Of a stretch of DNA of 64,000 nt, positions 16,481 to 24,921 are shown piece after piece. The translations under genes and the position numbers were made by a program. The stretch covers positions 62,001 through 126,000 of the forward strand of contig NZ_FOQY01000021.1 in NCBI RefSeq assembly GCF_900113865.1. The letters are read 5' to 3'. Position 1 is the stretch's first letter; each line of letters begins with the position of its first letter. The DNA comes from Streptosporangium canum. GTDB lineage: Bacteria > Actinomycetota > Actinomycetes > Streptosporangiales > Streptosporangiaceae. The notes beneath the pieces were generated by a model. That model made no database searches. It saw only the letters and a program-made list of their open reading frames with translations, and was not told where the DNA came from.

Positions 16481-17023
16481 ATGGCCGTCATGAACGAACT
16501 GCTCTCACGCGCCGTCACCCGTACCGCGGCCGTCGTCCGAGAGATCCGGGAGGATCAGCTCGGCCTGCCCACTCCCTGCGCGGACTTCGACGTGCGGGGC
16601 CTGCTCGGGCACCTGTCCCGGGCGGCGGGGATGTTCGACGCGCTGGCGCGCAAGGAGGAGGTGCCGCCGGAGGACGGCGACCACACCGCCTTCGAGAGCC
16701 GCGCCGCGGCGATGGTCGCCGCCTGGTCGCGGCCGGAGGCCTTCGAGGGGATCAGCCCCACGATGGGGATGCCCATGACCACCGTGTTCCAGCTGGGCCT
16801 GGGCGACGTGGTGATCCACGGCTGGGACCTGGCCAGGGCCACCGGGCAGGACTACGGGGTGGATGAGGAGACCGGGGAGGCCGTGGCCGCCTTCATGGAT
16901 CGGATGGCCCCGCAGGGCCGACGGATGGGGGCCTTCCGCGAGGCGCACGCCGTACCGGAGGACGCCTCGCCGTTCGAGCGGGCCCTCGGGCTCAGCGGGC
17001 GTGATCCGGGCTGGAAGCCCTGA
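16481..17023 (+). CDS. TIGR03086 family metal-binding protein (mycothiol maleylpyruvate isomerase N-terminal domain)
   Basis: A 180-residue DinB-like four-helix protein of the TIGR03086 family. The signature helices are present: PTPCADFDVRGLLGHLSRAAGMFDAL and the later LGDVVIHGWDLARATGQD, whose His residues bind the metal. The family is typical of actinomycetes that use mycothiol; the biochemical role of this branch is unknown. ATG 16481 is preceded by GGGAAAG; ATG 16490 is an alternative. It is divergent from the asparagine-synthase-like gene. Confidence 0.88.
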   Translation: MAVMNELLSRAVTRTAAVVREIREDQLGLPTPCADFDVRGLLGHLSRAAGMFDALARKEEVPPEDGDHTAFESRAAAMVAAWSRPEAFEGISPTMGMPMTTVFQLGLGDVVIHGWDLARATGQDYGVDEETGEAVAAFMDRMAPQGRRMGAFREAHAVPEDASPFERALGLSGRDPGWKP

Positions 17024-17122
17024 TCACGCGCCGAACACGGTTTGCGCTCGCTTGGGTCAAGCCCCCGGCGCACCCGGAGGGAGCGTCGTCGTAGGAGGTG
17101 ACACGCATCCTACGGAGGCGAC

Positions 17123-18598
17123 ATGAATCCGCGCACGCTCGCCATTGCCCTCGCCGTGATCGCCCTGCTCCTCACCGCCGCCTGCGGCGGATCGAGCACC
17201 AGCAGCAGACCCGCCGCCGAACCGAGGAACAACCCCGGGAACGCGGTGCCGTCCCTGGCGCAGGACCAGGAGGCCGGCGCCGCCGGAGAGCGGGACACCA
17301 CCGCCGACCAGATCTCCACCTTCGCTCTCGACGTGGACACCGCCTCCTACGGCTACGCCAAGAGGATCCTTCAGGAGGGAGGGCTGCCGGAGCCGGGCCG
17401 GATCCGGCCGGAGGAGTTCGTCAACTCCTTCCGGCAGGACTACAAGGAGCCGGGAGACGACGGTTTCACCGTGCACATGGACGGCGCCCGCATGCCGGAG
17501 AACGGCACCGCGCTGATCCGGGTCGGCCTGCAGACCCGCAGGGCGGACTCGCAGGCGCGGCGCCCGGCGAACCTGACCTTCGTGGTGGACGTGTCCGGCT
17601 CGATGGGTGAGCCCGGCCGGCTCGACCTGGTCCGCGAGGCGCTCCACAAGCTCGTCGACCAGCTCGGGCCGGGGGACCAGGTCTCCATCGTGGCCTTCAG
17701 CACCCAGGCCCGGCTGATCCTCTCCATGACCCCGGCCACCGGCAGGGACCAGCTGCACGCGGCCATCGACCGCCTCGGTGTGGAGGACTCGACGAACCTG
17801 GAGACGGGGCTGACCGCCGGCTACGCCGAAGCCGCCCGCGCCTTCCGCCCGGCGGCCACCAACCGGGTCATCCTGCTCTCCGACGGCCTGGCCAACACCG
17901 GTGACACGAGCTGGCAGGGCATCCTCGACCGGGTGGCGGAGTCCGCCGGCCGGCAGATCACCCTGCTGTGCGTCGGCGTGGGCCGTGACTACGGCGACCA
18001 GCTCATGGAGCAGCTCGCCGACAACGGCGACGGCGCCGCGGTCTACGTCAGCTCGGTCGACGACGCCCGCAAGGTGTTCGTCGAGCAGCTCGCCACCAAC
18101 CTCGACCTCCGGGCCCGCGACGCCAAGGCGCAGGTCGTGTTCAACCCCTCGGCCGTGGAGTCCTACCACCTGATCGGCTACGAGAACCGGCAGATCGCGA
18201 CCGAGGACTTCCGCGACGACACCAAGGACGGCGGCGAGATCGGCCCGGGCCACTCGGTGACGGCCCTGTACGAGGTACGGCTGCGCAGCGGGGCCTCCGG
18301 TCAGCTGGCCACGGCCACCGTGCGCTGGCAGGACCCCGACACCCGGGGCCCCGGCGAGACCAGCCGGTCCCTGGAGTCGGCCGACCTGTCGGCCTCGGTG
18401 TGGCGCGAGTCCTCGCCGAGGTTCCAGGTCGACGTGGTGGCGGCGGCCTTCGCCGAGTATCTCCGCACCCGTGAGGAGATCGCCGGGGTGGGGGCCAGGG
18501 AGCTCGCCGGACACGCCACGCGTCTGGCCGCCTCCACCGAGGACGCCGCGGTGACCGAGCTCGCCGGCCTGATCGACAGGGCCGCGTCGCTGGGCTGA
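17123..18598 (+). CDS. VWA-domain lipoprotein (YfbK-like)
   Basis: A 491-residue secreted lipoprotein. A signal peptide ends in the lipobox LLTAAC (Cys21). After a low-complexity linker, the YfbK/von Willebrand N-terminal region (STFALDVDTASYGYAKRIL) leads into a VWA domain with the MIDAS motif DVSGSM near residue 156, plus STNLETG and LLSDGLANTGD. The C-terminal part (PSAVESYHLIGYENR, HSVTALYEVRL) is the DUF3520-type domain. VWA lipoproteins bind metal and mediate protein contacts on the membrane surface; the partner here is unknown. The upstream base run GGAGGCGAC gives the ribosome site. Confidence 0.9.
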   Translation: MNPRTLAIALAVIALLLTAACGGSSTSSRPAAEPRNNPGNAVPSLAQDQEAGAAGERDTTADQISTFALDVDTASYGYAKRILQEGGLPEPGRIRPEEFVNSFRQDYKEPGDDGFTVHMDGARMPENGTALIRVGLQTRRADSQARRPANLTFVVDVSGSMGEPGRLDLVREALHKLVDQLGPGDQVSIVAFSTQARLILSMTPATGRDQLHAAIDRLGVEDSTNLETGLTAGYAEAARAFRPAATNRVILLSDGLANTGDTSWQGILDRVAESAGRQITLLCVGVGRDYGDQLMEQLADNGDGAAVYVSSVDDARKVFVEQLATNLDLRARDAKAQVVFNPSAVESYHLIGYENRQIATEDFRDDTKDGGEIGPGHSVTALYEVRLRSGASGQLATATVRWQDPDTRGPGETSRSLESADLSASVWRESSPRFQVDVVAAAFAEYLRTREEIAGVGARELAGHATRLAASTEDAAVTELAGLIDRAASLG

Positions 18599-18848
18599 GC
18601 GGGGCGCGCCGCCGGGCCGGAAGCGGACCCCGCACGAGACCGGGACCGGTCCTCCGGCCGGCCCGGTGCCGCCTGTGCCCCGTGTGCCGCTCGCGAGGCG
18701 GGGCCCGGGCTCCGTCCGTGCCGGGTCCCCGCGCGACGAGGGCGCCCCGCCTCGCGGGGGCCGCGGAAACGGTTTCTGAGTGGTGCCCGATGTCCTATAC
18801 ACTGGCGTGGTGCCGCTGGGGCGAGAGCCCGGTGGCGCGGACATCTGA
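18599..18848. other. Intergenic region before tRNA
   Basis: 250 bases without a supported gene. The TACACT motif near 18797 could be the -10 element of the tRNA promoter, but the -35 match is weak. Confidence 0.35.
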
Positions 18849-18921
18849 GGGGCTATGGCGCAGCTGGTAGCGCGCCTCCATGGCATGGAGGAGGTCTGGG
18901 GTTCGAATCCCCATAGCTCCA
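18849..18921 (+). tRNA. tRNA-Ala (GGC anticodon)
   Basis: A 73-base cloverleaf. The acceptor arms GGGGCTA (18849) and TAGCTCC (18914) pair with one G-U; the D arm is GCGCAGCTGGTAGCGC; the anticodon stem CCTCC/GGAGG encloses the 7-base loop ATGGCAT, giving anticodon GGC for alanine. The T arm has GGTTCGAATCC. CCA is not encoded. It serves GCC codons, abundant in this genome. A terminator-like hairpin follows at 18964-19005. Confidence 0.96.
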
Positions 18922-18963
18922 CCTCGGGGCCGTTCCTGGAATGGCCTGAAGGATGTTGACGAG

Positions 18964-19005
18964 ATCCCGGCTGATCACCTCGATCGGCCGGGATTTCGTT
19001 GTTTT
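18964..19005 (+). terminator. Intrinsic-type terminator after tRNA-Ala
   Basis: ATCCCGGC (18964-18971) pairs with GCCGGGAT (18987-18994), followed by a T-rich run TTCGTTGTTTT. It is placed 43 bases after the tRNA end. The T run makes it one of the better terminator candidates in the window. Confidence 0.7.
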
Positions 19006-19077
19006 CCGGGTCAGCGGAGGCCGGCGGGGTCGACGGCGTGAGCCGCCGCGCCGATCGGGGAGGCGGCGAGGCCGCCG

Positions 19078-19300
19078 TCATTCGGCGGTGCCGGGCTTCT
19101 CGAGCCGGTCACCGACGGAGACGAGCAGGACGATGAGGAGGAATGCGACGAACGCGGTGGTGGTTCGCAGGAAGTGGAACGCCTCCCACCGCTGCAGGAT
19201 CGTCGCGTGATCGGCCGGGGCCGAGGTGACGGCCCACTGCTTGATCTGGCCGTTGATGGGAACGTTGCCGAATCGGTCGTCGTTCGTGGGGAGTCCGTTC
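19078..19300 (-). pseudogene. C-terminal remnant of a DUF1772 (anthrone oxygenase-like) membrane protein
   Basis: A minus-strand frame reads ...GNVPINGQIKQWAVTSAP, HATILQRWEAFHFLRTTTAF, VAFLLIVLLVSVGDRLEKP and a stop. The NVPIN.. W ... RWxxxHxxRT pattern and final membrane helix match the C-terminal part of DUF1772 proteins, which normally have about 150 residues and four helices. The upstream codons are cut by TAG near 19300 and no start codon is available, so the gene is truncated at the 5' end. It is probably a dead fragment. Confidence 0.72.
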
Positions 19301-19411
19301 GGCTACCACGCTGGGAGTAGGTGCGGTTTCCCGCCTGGAGGGGGAGTGGGGGGACTGCCGTCGGAAGTCCCGGCTCGCTGTCGGCGCGGGCCGGGTCGTC
19401 GTCCGGGTGGG

Positions 19412-19804
19412 TCAGCCGAGCTCGTAGTCGAGGTGGAAGGAGTGGGCGCCGTCGTCGTTGACGATCTGGCCCCCGCCCCGGATGCCGGCGAGCTCACCGG
19501 TGCCGGAGTCGGGAAGGACCGTCCAGCTCAGCGATGACTCCCCGGCGTGGCTGGTGGCGGTGTGGTGGAGCACGAAGGTGCCCTTGCGCCCGTGCACGGT
19601 GCCGATGAAACGCTCGAAGCCGGCATAGGCCGCCGAGCTCTCCACCGGGGCCACCGCGGTGATGATGTCGGTGGTGCTGGTGCCCAGCAGGTCGCCGCCG
19701 AACGTCTTGGTCACGTGGACGCGGGAGAGCGCGGCGCCCTCGGCCTCGTCGTAGGGCTGTGCGTCCCAGCTGTCGATGCTGAAGGTACCGGTGGCGCGGG
19801 GCAT
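19412..19804 (-). CDS. DUF3224 domain protein
   Basis: A 130-residue protein of the DUF3224 family, a single beta-barrel-like domain whose function is unknown. Matching elements are ATGTFSIDSWDAQPYDE, SRVHVTKTFGGDLLGTS, YAGFERFIGTVHGRKGTFVL and GTGELAGIRGGGQI. ATG 19804 starts the domain; the longer frame to 19861 adds unrelated residues. It is a single-gene unit between the DUF1772 remnant and the oligopeptide importer. Confidence 0.88.
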   Translation of the reverse strand: MPRATGTFSIDSWDAQPYDEAEGAALSRVHVTKTFGGDLLGTSTTDIITAVAPVESSAAYAGFERFIGTVHGRKGTFVLHHTATSHAGESSLSWTVLPDSGTGELAGIRGGGQIVNDDGAHSFHLDYELG

Positions 19805-20081
19805 GGTCGACTCCTCGGTGCGGCGGTTTCTGTTCCCAATCGTCGCGCCCATACCTGTCATCTTTTGACAGATGTAGCCGGGGACATGATGCGATTCCGC
19901 TCGCCGTGCGACGGGTCTGCCGGGAGGGCGATCATCGAGGTGACTGGAGCCGGCCGTGAGGGGTCCATCGGCCGGGCCGACGCGGCGCCCGGGGCCGGGG
20001 TGTTCGCCGCACGCGGCGGGCCTCGGGCGTGGGGCGGGGAGCCGTACGGAAGGGGGATCCCGTACGGCTCGCCTCGTCCGG

Positions 20082-21116
20082 TCAGCGCGCGGTGACCTCG
20101 GCGAAGTGGCAGGCCACCGGGTGCCCGTTGCCGCGGTCGACGAGCGGGGGCTCCTCGACGGCGCAGATGTCCTGGGCCTTCCAGCAGCGGGTGCGGAAGC
20201 GGCAGCCGCTCGGCGGGTCCAGGGGGCTCGGCACGTCTCCGGTGAGGATGACGCGCTCCCTGGCCCGCTCCTCCTTCGGGTTGGCCGTGGGGGCGGCCGA
20301 CAGCAGTGCCTGGGTGTAGGGGTGGGCGGGGCGGTCGTAGAGGTCGTCCCTGGGCCCGGTCTCGATGACCTTGCCCAGATACATCACCGCGACCCGGTCG
20401 GAGATGTGGCGGACCACCGACAGGTCGTGCGCGATGAAGAGGTAGGCCAGTCCCAGCGACTCCTGCAGGTCCTCCAGCAGGTTCACCACGCCAGCCTGGA
20501 CCGACACGTCCAGCGCGGACACCGGCTCGTCGAGCACCAGCAGCTTCGGCTCCAGGGCCAGCGCCCTGGCGATGCCGACCCGCTGGCGCTGGCCGCCGGA
20601 GAACTCGTGCGGGTAGCGGTTGCCGTGCTCGGGGCTCAGGCCGACCAGCCGCAGCAGCTCGGCCACCCGGTCCGGGCCGCCGTCCTTCCAGCGCTCGTGG
20701 ACCTTCAGCGGCTCGGCGATGATGTCGTTGACCGGCATCTTCGGGTTGAGCGACGCGTAGGGGTCCTGGAAGACGATCTGCATGTCGCGCCGTACGGGCT
20801 GCAGTTGCTTGGACGACAGCGTCGTCAGCTCCTTGCCCCGGAAGCGGACCGAGCCCGAGGTGGGCCTGTGCAGTTGCAGGATCGCCCGGCCGGTCGTCGA
20901 CTTGCCGCAGCCGGACTCGCCCACCACGCCGAGGGTCTCGCCCTCGTCCACGTGCATGGACACCCCGCTGACGGCCTGGACCTGGGCCACCACCCGGCGC
21001 AGGAAGCCGCCGCCCCTGACCGGGAAGTTCATCACCAGGTCGTTGACCTCGAGCAGGTGGTCGCCGCCGGCCGGCTCCCGCTCCGGAGCAGGCGTCTCCT
21101 CGGTCTTCACGCTCAT
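20082..21116 (-). CDS. Oligopeptide/dipeptide ABC transporter, ATP-binding subunit (DppF/OppF-like)
   Basis: A 344-residue ATPase of a peptide importer. Walker A is GESGCGKST, the signature [14 protein letters not shown], Walker [14 protein letters not shown], and the C-terminal oligopeptide-ABC extension with a Cys-containing [14 protein letters not shown] motif that in the family can carry an iron-sulfur cluster or structural metal. It is last in a five-gene minus-strand operon; its ATG overlaps the stop of the preceding ATPase by 4 bases. With OppD it forms the heterodimer powering import. Confidence 0.94.
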   Translation of the reverse strand: MSVKTEETPAPEREPAGGDHLLEVNDLVMNFPVRGGGFLRRVVAQVQAVSGVSMHVDEGETLGVVGESGCGKSTTGRAILQLHRPTSGSVRFRGKELTTLSSKQLQPVRRDMQIVFQDPYASLNPKMPVNDIIAEPLKVHERWKDGGPDRVAELLRLVGLSPEHGNRYPHEFSGGQRQRVGIARALALEPKLLVLDEPVSALDVSVQAGVVNLLEDLQESLGLAYLFIAHDLSVVRHISDRVAVMYLGKVIETGPRDDLYDRPAHPYTQALLSAAPTANPKEERARERVILTGDVPSPLDPPSGCRFRTRCWKAQDICAVEEPPLVDRGNGHPVACHFAEVTAR

Positions 21117-22267
21117 GCCTTGGTCTCGCTCTCGGTGCGGAAGAACACGGTCGGGTCCTCGACCGCCGCCAGCCGGTCCCAGTGGTGGCAGGCCGCGAAG
21201 TGGCCGCCGCTGTCGGTCTCGGCCAGCTCCGGCTCGGCCGTCCTGCACGTGTCGTCGGCGAGCGGGCAGCGCGGCGAGAAGGGACAGCCGGCCGGCATGT
21301 TGATCAGTGACGGGGGAGTGCCCTTGATCGGGCGGAGCCGGTCGCCGGAGTTCTCCAGGGACGGGATCGACCCCAGCAGGCCCGCCGTGTACGGCATGCG
21401 GGGCTCCTCGAACACCGGGTCGGTGTCGCCGACCTCGACCGGACGGCCGGCGTACATCACCAGCACCCGGTGGGCCATGCCCGCGATGACGCCCAGGTCG
21501 TGCGTGATGAGCACGATCGCGGCGTTGACCGCGTCCTTGACCTCCAGGAGCTTCTCCAGGATCTGCGCCTGGACGGTCACGTCGAGGGCCGTGGTCGGCT
21601 CGTCGGCGATGATGATGTCGGGGTTGTTGATGACCGCCATGGCGATCATCGCGCGCTGGCGCATGCCGCCGGAGAACTCGTGCGGGTAGCTGCGCAACCG
21701 CGCCTCGGCCTGCGGGATGCCGACGAGGTCGAGCATCTCCCTGGCGCGGGCCAGCGCGCTCTTGCGCGGCATCAGCTCGTGCGCCAGCACCGCCTCGGCG
21801 AGCTGGTCGCCGACGGTGTGCACCGGGTTCAGCGCGGTCATCGGGTCCTGGAAGACCATCGCGATCTTGCGGCCGCGCAGGCTCCGCTGTTTGCGGGCCG
21901 GCATCTTCAGCATGTCGTCGCCGCGGAAGAGGATCTGCCCCTTGACCCGGGCGCTCTTGGGCAGCAGGCCCATGACGGCCAGCGAGGAGACCGACTTGCC
22001 GGAGCCGGACTCGCCGACGATGCCCAGCACCTCGCGCTCGCGCAGGCTGTAGGAGACGCCCCGGACGGCGCGGACGACGCCGTCGTCGGTGGGGAACTCC
22101 ACCGTCAGGTTGTCGACCTTGAGGATCTCCTCCTCCGACGGAGGCCGTACGGCGTCCAGGGTCAGGCCGACGTGCACCTCCCCGGAGGCGTCGAGCACGT
22201 TGGGGGCGATGTCGTAGGTGTGCACATCGCCCTTTCGGGGCTCGATCGGCACATTAGGAGTCGTCAT
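21113..22267 (-). CDS. Oligopeptide/dipeptide ABC transporter, ATP-binding subunit (DppD/OppD-like)
   Basis: A 384-residue ATPase, partner of the gene at 20082-21116. Walker A is GESGSGKSV, signature [14 protein letters not shown], Walker [13 protein letters not shown], and the C-terminal extension [15 protein letters not shown]. The first 45 residues are an extra non-conserved leader before the ABC domain. Start ATG 22267 shares a base with the stop of the upstream permease, giving strict coupling. Confidence 0.94.
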   Translation of the reverse strand: MTTPNVPIEPRKGDVHTYDIAPNVLDASGEVHVGLTLDAVRPPSEEEILKVDNLTVEFPTDDGVVRAVRGVSYSLREREVLGIVGESGSGKSVSSLAVMGLLPKSARVKGQILFRGDDMLKMPARKQRSLRGRKIAMVFQDPMTALNPVHTVGDQLAEAVLAHELMPRKSALARAREMLDLVGIPQAEARLRSYPHEFSGGMRQRAMIAMAVINNPDIIIADEPTTALDVTVQAQILEKLLEVKDAVNAAIVLITHDLGVIAGMAHRVLVMYAGRPVEVGDTDPVFEEPRMPYTAGLLGSIPSLENSGDRLRPIKGTPPSLINMPAGCPFSPRCPLADDTCRTAEPELAETDSGGHFAACHHWDRLAAVEDPTVFFRTESETKA

Positions 22268-23250
22268 TAGGCACGCACCCGGGTCTGTCGGGGGTCGAAG
22301 GCGTCACGCAGGCCGTCGCCGATGAAGTTGATCGACAGCGCGATCATGATGATGAACATGCCCGGCCACCAGAACAGCCACGGGCGGACCACCATCGCAC
22401 TGCGGTAACGGCTGATGAGCTGACCCAGTGAGGTGTCCGGGGCCTGGATGCCCAGGCCGAGGAAGGACAGCGCGGACTCCAGCAGCACCGCGCTGGCGAT
22501 GCCCAGGGTGGCGCTGACGATGATCACGCCGACGGTGTTCGGCAGGATGTGGCGGAAGATGATCCGGCTCGGCCGGGTGCCGATCGCGCGGGCGGCCTCC
22601 ACGAACTCCTTCTCCCGCAGGGAGAGGAACTCGCCGCGGACCAGGCGGCCCAGTGTCGGCCAGGTCACCAGGCCCAGGAAGACGCCGAGGACCAGGGCGC
22701 CGCTGTCGCCCATCATCCGGCCGACGACGGCGGCGATGACGAGGACCGGGATGGTGATCATCACGTCGGTGAGGCGCATCAGCACAGCCTCGAGCCGGCC
22801 GCGGAAGTAGCCGGCCAGCGCGCCGACGACGGCGCCGGTGAGGGTCGCGACGATGCCGACGACGAACGCGATGATGATCGACTGCTGGGCGCCGCGCATG
22901 GTCAGCGCGAAGTAGTCGATGCCGATGTCGTCCTGGCCGAACGGGTGCTCGCCGAGGTGGATGCCGGTACCGCCGAGGAACTCGGGGATCAGGCTGAGGG
23001 TCGGCCTGCCCTGGTTGGTCAGGGGACCGGTGTCGAGGTAGGTCTTGTCCCACCAGCCGGGGATGCCGGCGAAGCCGATGGAGCTGAACGCCAGGACGAT
23101 GACGAAGCCGAATATGATCATTCCGGCCAGTGCGGCGCGGTGCCGGAAGAAGCGGCGGCGGACCATCTGGCCCTGGGTCCGGGCGACGATCGCCATGCCC
23201 TGCGAATCGGATGGGGTGCCAGGTTCCGTTGCCTGCGCATTGAGCGTCAT
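22267..23250 (-). CDS. Oligopeptide ABC transporter, permease (DppC/OppC-like)
   Basis: A 327-residue inner-membrane permease of the DppC type. It has an N-terminal OppC_N region (RFFRHRAALAGMIIFGFVIVLAFSS), a periplasmic loop, then the binding-protein-dependent transport domain with six helices and the EAA loop EFVEAARAIGTRPSRIIFRHILPN. It overlaps the next gene by one base (TAATG) and follows dppB by 16 bases. Family length 290-330 fits. Confidence 0.94.
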   Translation of the reverse strand: MTLNAQATEPGTPSDSQGMAIVARTQGQMVRRRFFRHRAALAGMIIFGFVIVLAFSSIGFAGIPGWWDKTYLDTGPLTNQGRPTLSLIPEFLGGTGIHLGEHPFGQDDIGIDYFALTMRGAQQSIIIAFVVGIVATLTGAVVGALAGYFRGRLEAVLMRLTDVMITIPVLVIAAVVGRMMGDSGALVLGVFLGLVTWPTLGRLVRGEFLSLREKEFVEAARAIGTRPSRIIFRHILPNTVGVIIVSATLGIASAVLLESALSFLGLGIQAPDTSLGQLISRYRSAMVVRPWLFWWPGMFIIMIALSINFIGDGLRDAFDPRQTRVRA

Positions 23251-23266
23251 GGGTGGTTCTCCGATT

Positions 23267-24775
23267 TCAGGACAGCCGGATGCGCGGGTCGAGGTAGGCG
23301 TAGAGGATGTCGGCGATCATGTTGAAGACGACGATCGCGGTCCCGGTGACGATGAAGAACGCCATGACCGGGGCCGGGTCCACCTCTCGCAGGCCCTTGA
23401 TGAACAGGTTGCCCATGCCCTGCCAGCCGAAGACGTTCTCGGTGACCACCGCGCCGCCGATGACGCCGGCGAAGTCGAAGGCCATCAGGGTGGTGACCGG
23501 GATGAGCCCGTTGCGGAAGGCGTGCTTGACCACGACGGTCCGCTCCGGCAGGCCCTTGGCGCGGGCCGTGCGGACGTAGTCCTGGTTCATGACCTCCAGC
23601 ATGCTCGCCCGGCTGTAGCGCGTGTAGGTCGCCAGTGAGACCAGGATGAGTGCCATGCTCGGCAGCAGCAGGTGACCGGCCGAGTCCAGGTTCAGCTGCC
23701 AGAAGTCGCCGGCGAAGTTGGGGGTCCGCGCGCCGATCGTCGAGATCGGCCGACCGCGCACCACCTTGCTGTAGGCGGCGAACGCCTGGAGCATGTGGTC
23801 CAGGAAGATCACAGCGCCGGTGAACAGGCCGGTCAGCACGGAGGTCGTGATCGCCTGGCGGCGCTGGAACCCGCCCAGGCCGTAGCCCAGACCCACGCAG
23901 ACCGCGACCGTCACCAGGGCGAGACCGATGATCTCCAGCCAGGTGGGGTCGACCAGCACGGGGGCGAGCACCTGGGAGGCGACCACCCCGATCAGGGCGG
24001 CGGCGAGGGCGGCGTACAGCGGCCCGCGCTGGCGCAGCCCGGCGGACAGGACGGTGAAGCCCACCGCGGCGGCGAGGGAGATGGCCAGGACGAGCGGGAG
24101 GCCGAACCCGGGGTCGGCGAACCAGCGGGTCACCGACAGCAGGGTGAAGAGCGCGCCGCTGATCGCGGCGCCGACGAGGAAGGCGAGGAGCCGCCGCTTG
24201 CGGTCGCCCACGGTGAGGGCGCCGAATATCAGGCCGCCGAGCAGTGTCAGGACGCCGATGACGGTCGGCGGGATGCCGGGGTCCTTCAGCCAGTTGTTGA
24301 ACTCGATGGCCATGTACTGCTTGAGCATCACCGCGATCCAGAAGATCGGCAGGGAGAAGCAGACGAAGGCGGCGAAGGTCACGCTGTAGTCGAAACCGCT
24401 GTACTGGCGGAGGGCGGAGACGATGCCGACGACGATGCCGACGACGACCGCGAGCACGGTGGCGGCGAGCACCAGTTGGAGCGTGGCGGACAGGGCGTGG
24501 CCGAGAAGGGGGGCGACGTCCTGGCCGTCGCGGTTGACGCCGAGCTCACCCCGGACGATGCGGCCGAGCCAGCCCAGGTAGCGGACCGGGATGGGGACGT
24601 CGAGCTCCATCCGTTCGGTGCGGTCGGCGATCTTGTTGGCCTTGTTGGGGCTGTTGTCCTGGCGGAGGTCTTCCAACGGGTCGCCCGAGAGCGCCGTCAG
24701 CACGAAGATGATGAAAGTGGCCGCCAGGAGGACGAAGAACGAGATGACCAGTCTCCGCGCGATGAAGACGATCAT
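23267..24775 (-). CDS. Oligopeptide ABC transporter, permease (DppB/OppB-like) with an internal membrane insertion
   Basis: A 502-residue permease. The normal DppB framework is visible: an N-terminal FIARRLVISFFVLLAATFIIF helix, DVPIPVRYLGWLGRIVRGELG, and a C-terminal EAA loop DYVRTARAKGLPERTVVVKHAFRN with final helices. Typical members have about 310-340 residues; here about 170 extra residues at roughly 165-335 add some six further hydrophobic segments between the second and third conserved blocks. The role of the insertion is unknown. It follows the substrate-binding gene by 146 bases with a hairpin between. Confidence 0.92.
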   Translation of the reverse strand: MIVFIARRLVISFFVLLAATFIIFVLTALSGDPLEDLRQDNSPNKANKIADRTERMELDVPIPVRYLGWLGRIVRGELGVNRDGQDVAPLLGHALSATLQLVLAATVLAVVVGIVVGIVSALRQYSGFDYSVTFAAFVCFSLPIFWIAVMLKQYMAIEFNNWLKDPGIPPTVIGVLTLLGGLIFGALTVGDRKRRLLAFLVGAAISGALFTLLSVTRWFADPGFGLPLVLAISLAAAVGFTVLSAGLRQRGPLYAALAAALIGVVASQVLAPVLVDPTWLEIIGLALVTVAVCVGLGYGLGGFQRRQAITTSVLTGLFTGAVIFLDHMLQAFAAYSKVVRGRPISTIGARTPNFAGDFWQLNLDSAGHLLLPSMALILVSLATYTRYSRASMLEVMNQDYVRTARAKGLPERTVVVKHAFRNGLIPVTTLMAFDFAGVIGGAVVTENVFGWQGMGNLFIKGLREVDPAPVMAFFIVTGTAIVVFNMIADILYAYLDPRIRLS

Positions 24776-24817
24776 TCCCTCACCTCCTGCTCATTCGAAG
24801 GACTATATGTGCGGGTC

Positions 24818-24859
24818 AGGGCCGGAACCGGAGGTTGGTGATTCTCCGGTTCCGGCCCT
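24818..24859 (-). terminator. Intercistronic stem-loop between binding protein and permease genes
   Basis: A near-perfect inverted repeat: AGGGCCGGAACCGGAG against CTCCGGTTCCGGCCCT, 16-bp stem with a 10-base loop. It lies about 60 bases past the binding-protein stop and before dppB. No U-run follows. In ABC importers such stems give partial termination or mRNA protection so that the binding protein is made in excess. Confidence 0.7.
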
Positions 24860-24921
24860 GGGTGGTTGGTGTTCCATCAACCGCACGCGACGGTCAGGGA
24901 ACAGGCCCTAGAACGAGGGGG

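Noticed and set aside
14656-16518. Lasso-peptide gene cluster around the AsnB-like gene
   Set aside because: No precursor peptide, B1/B2 protein or exporter is adjacent on that strand.
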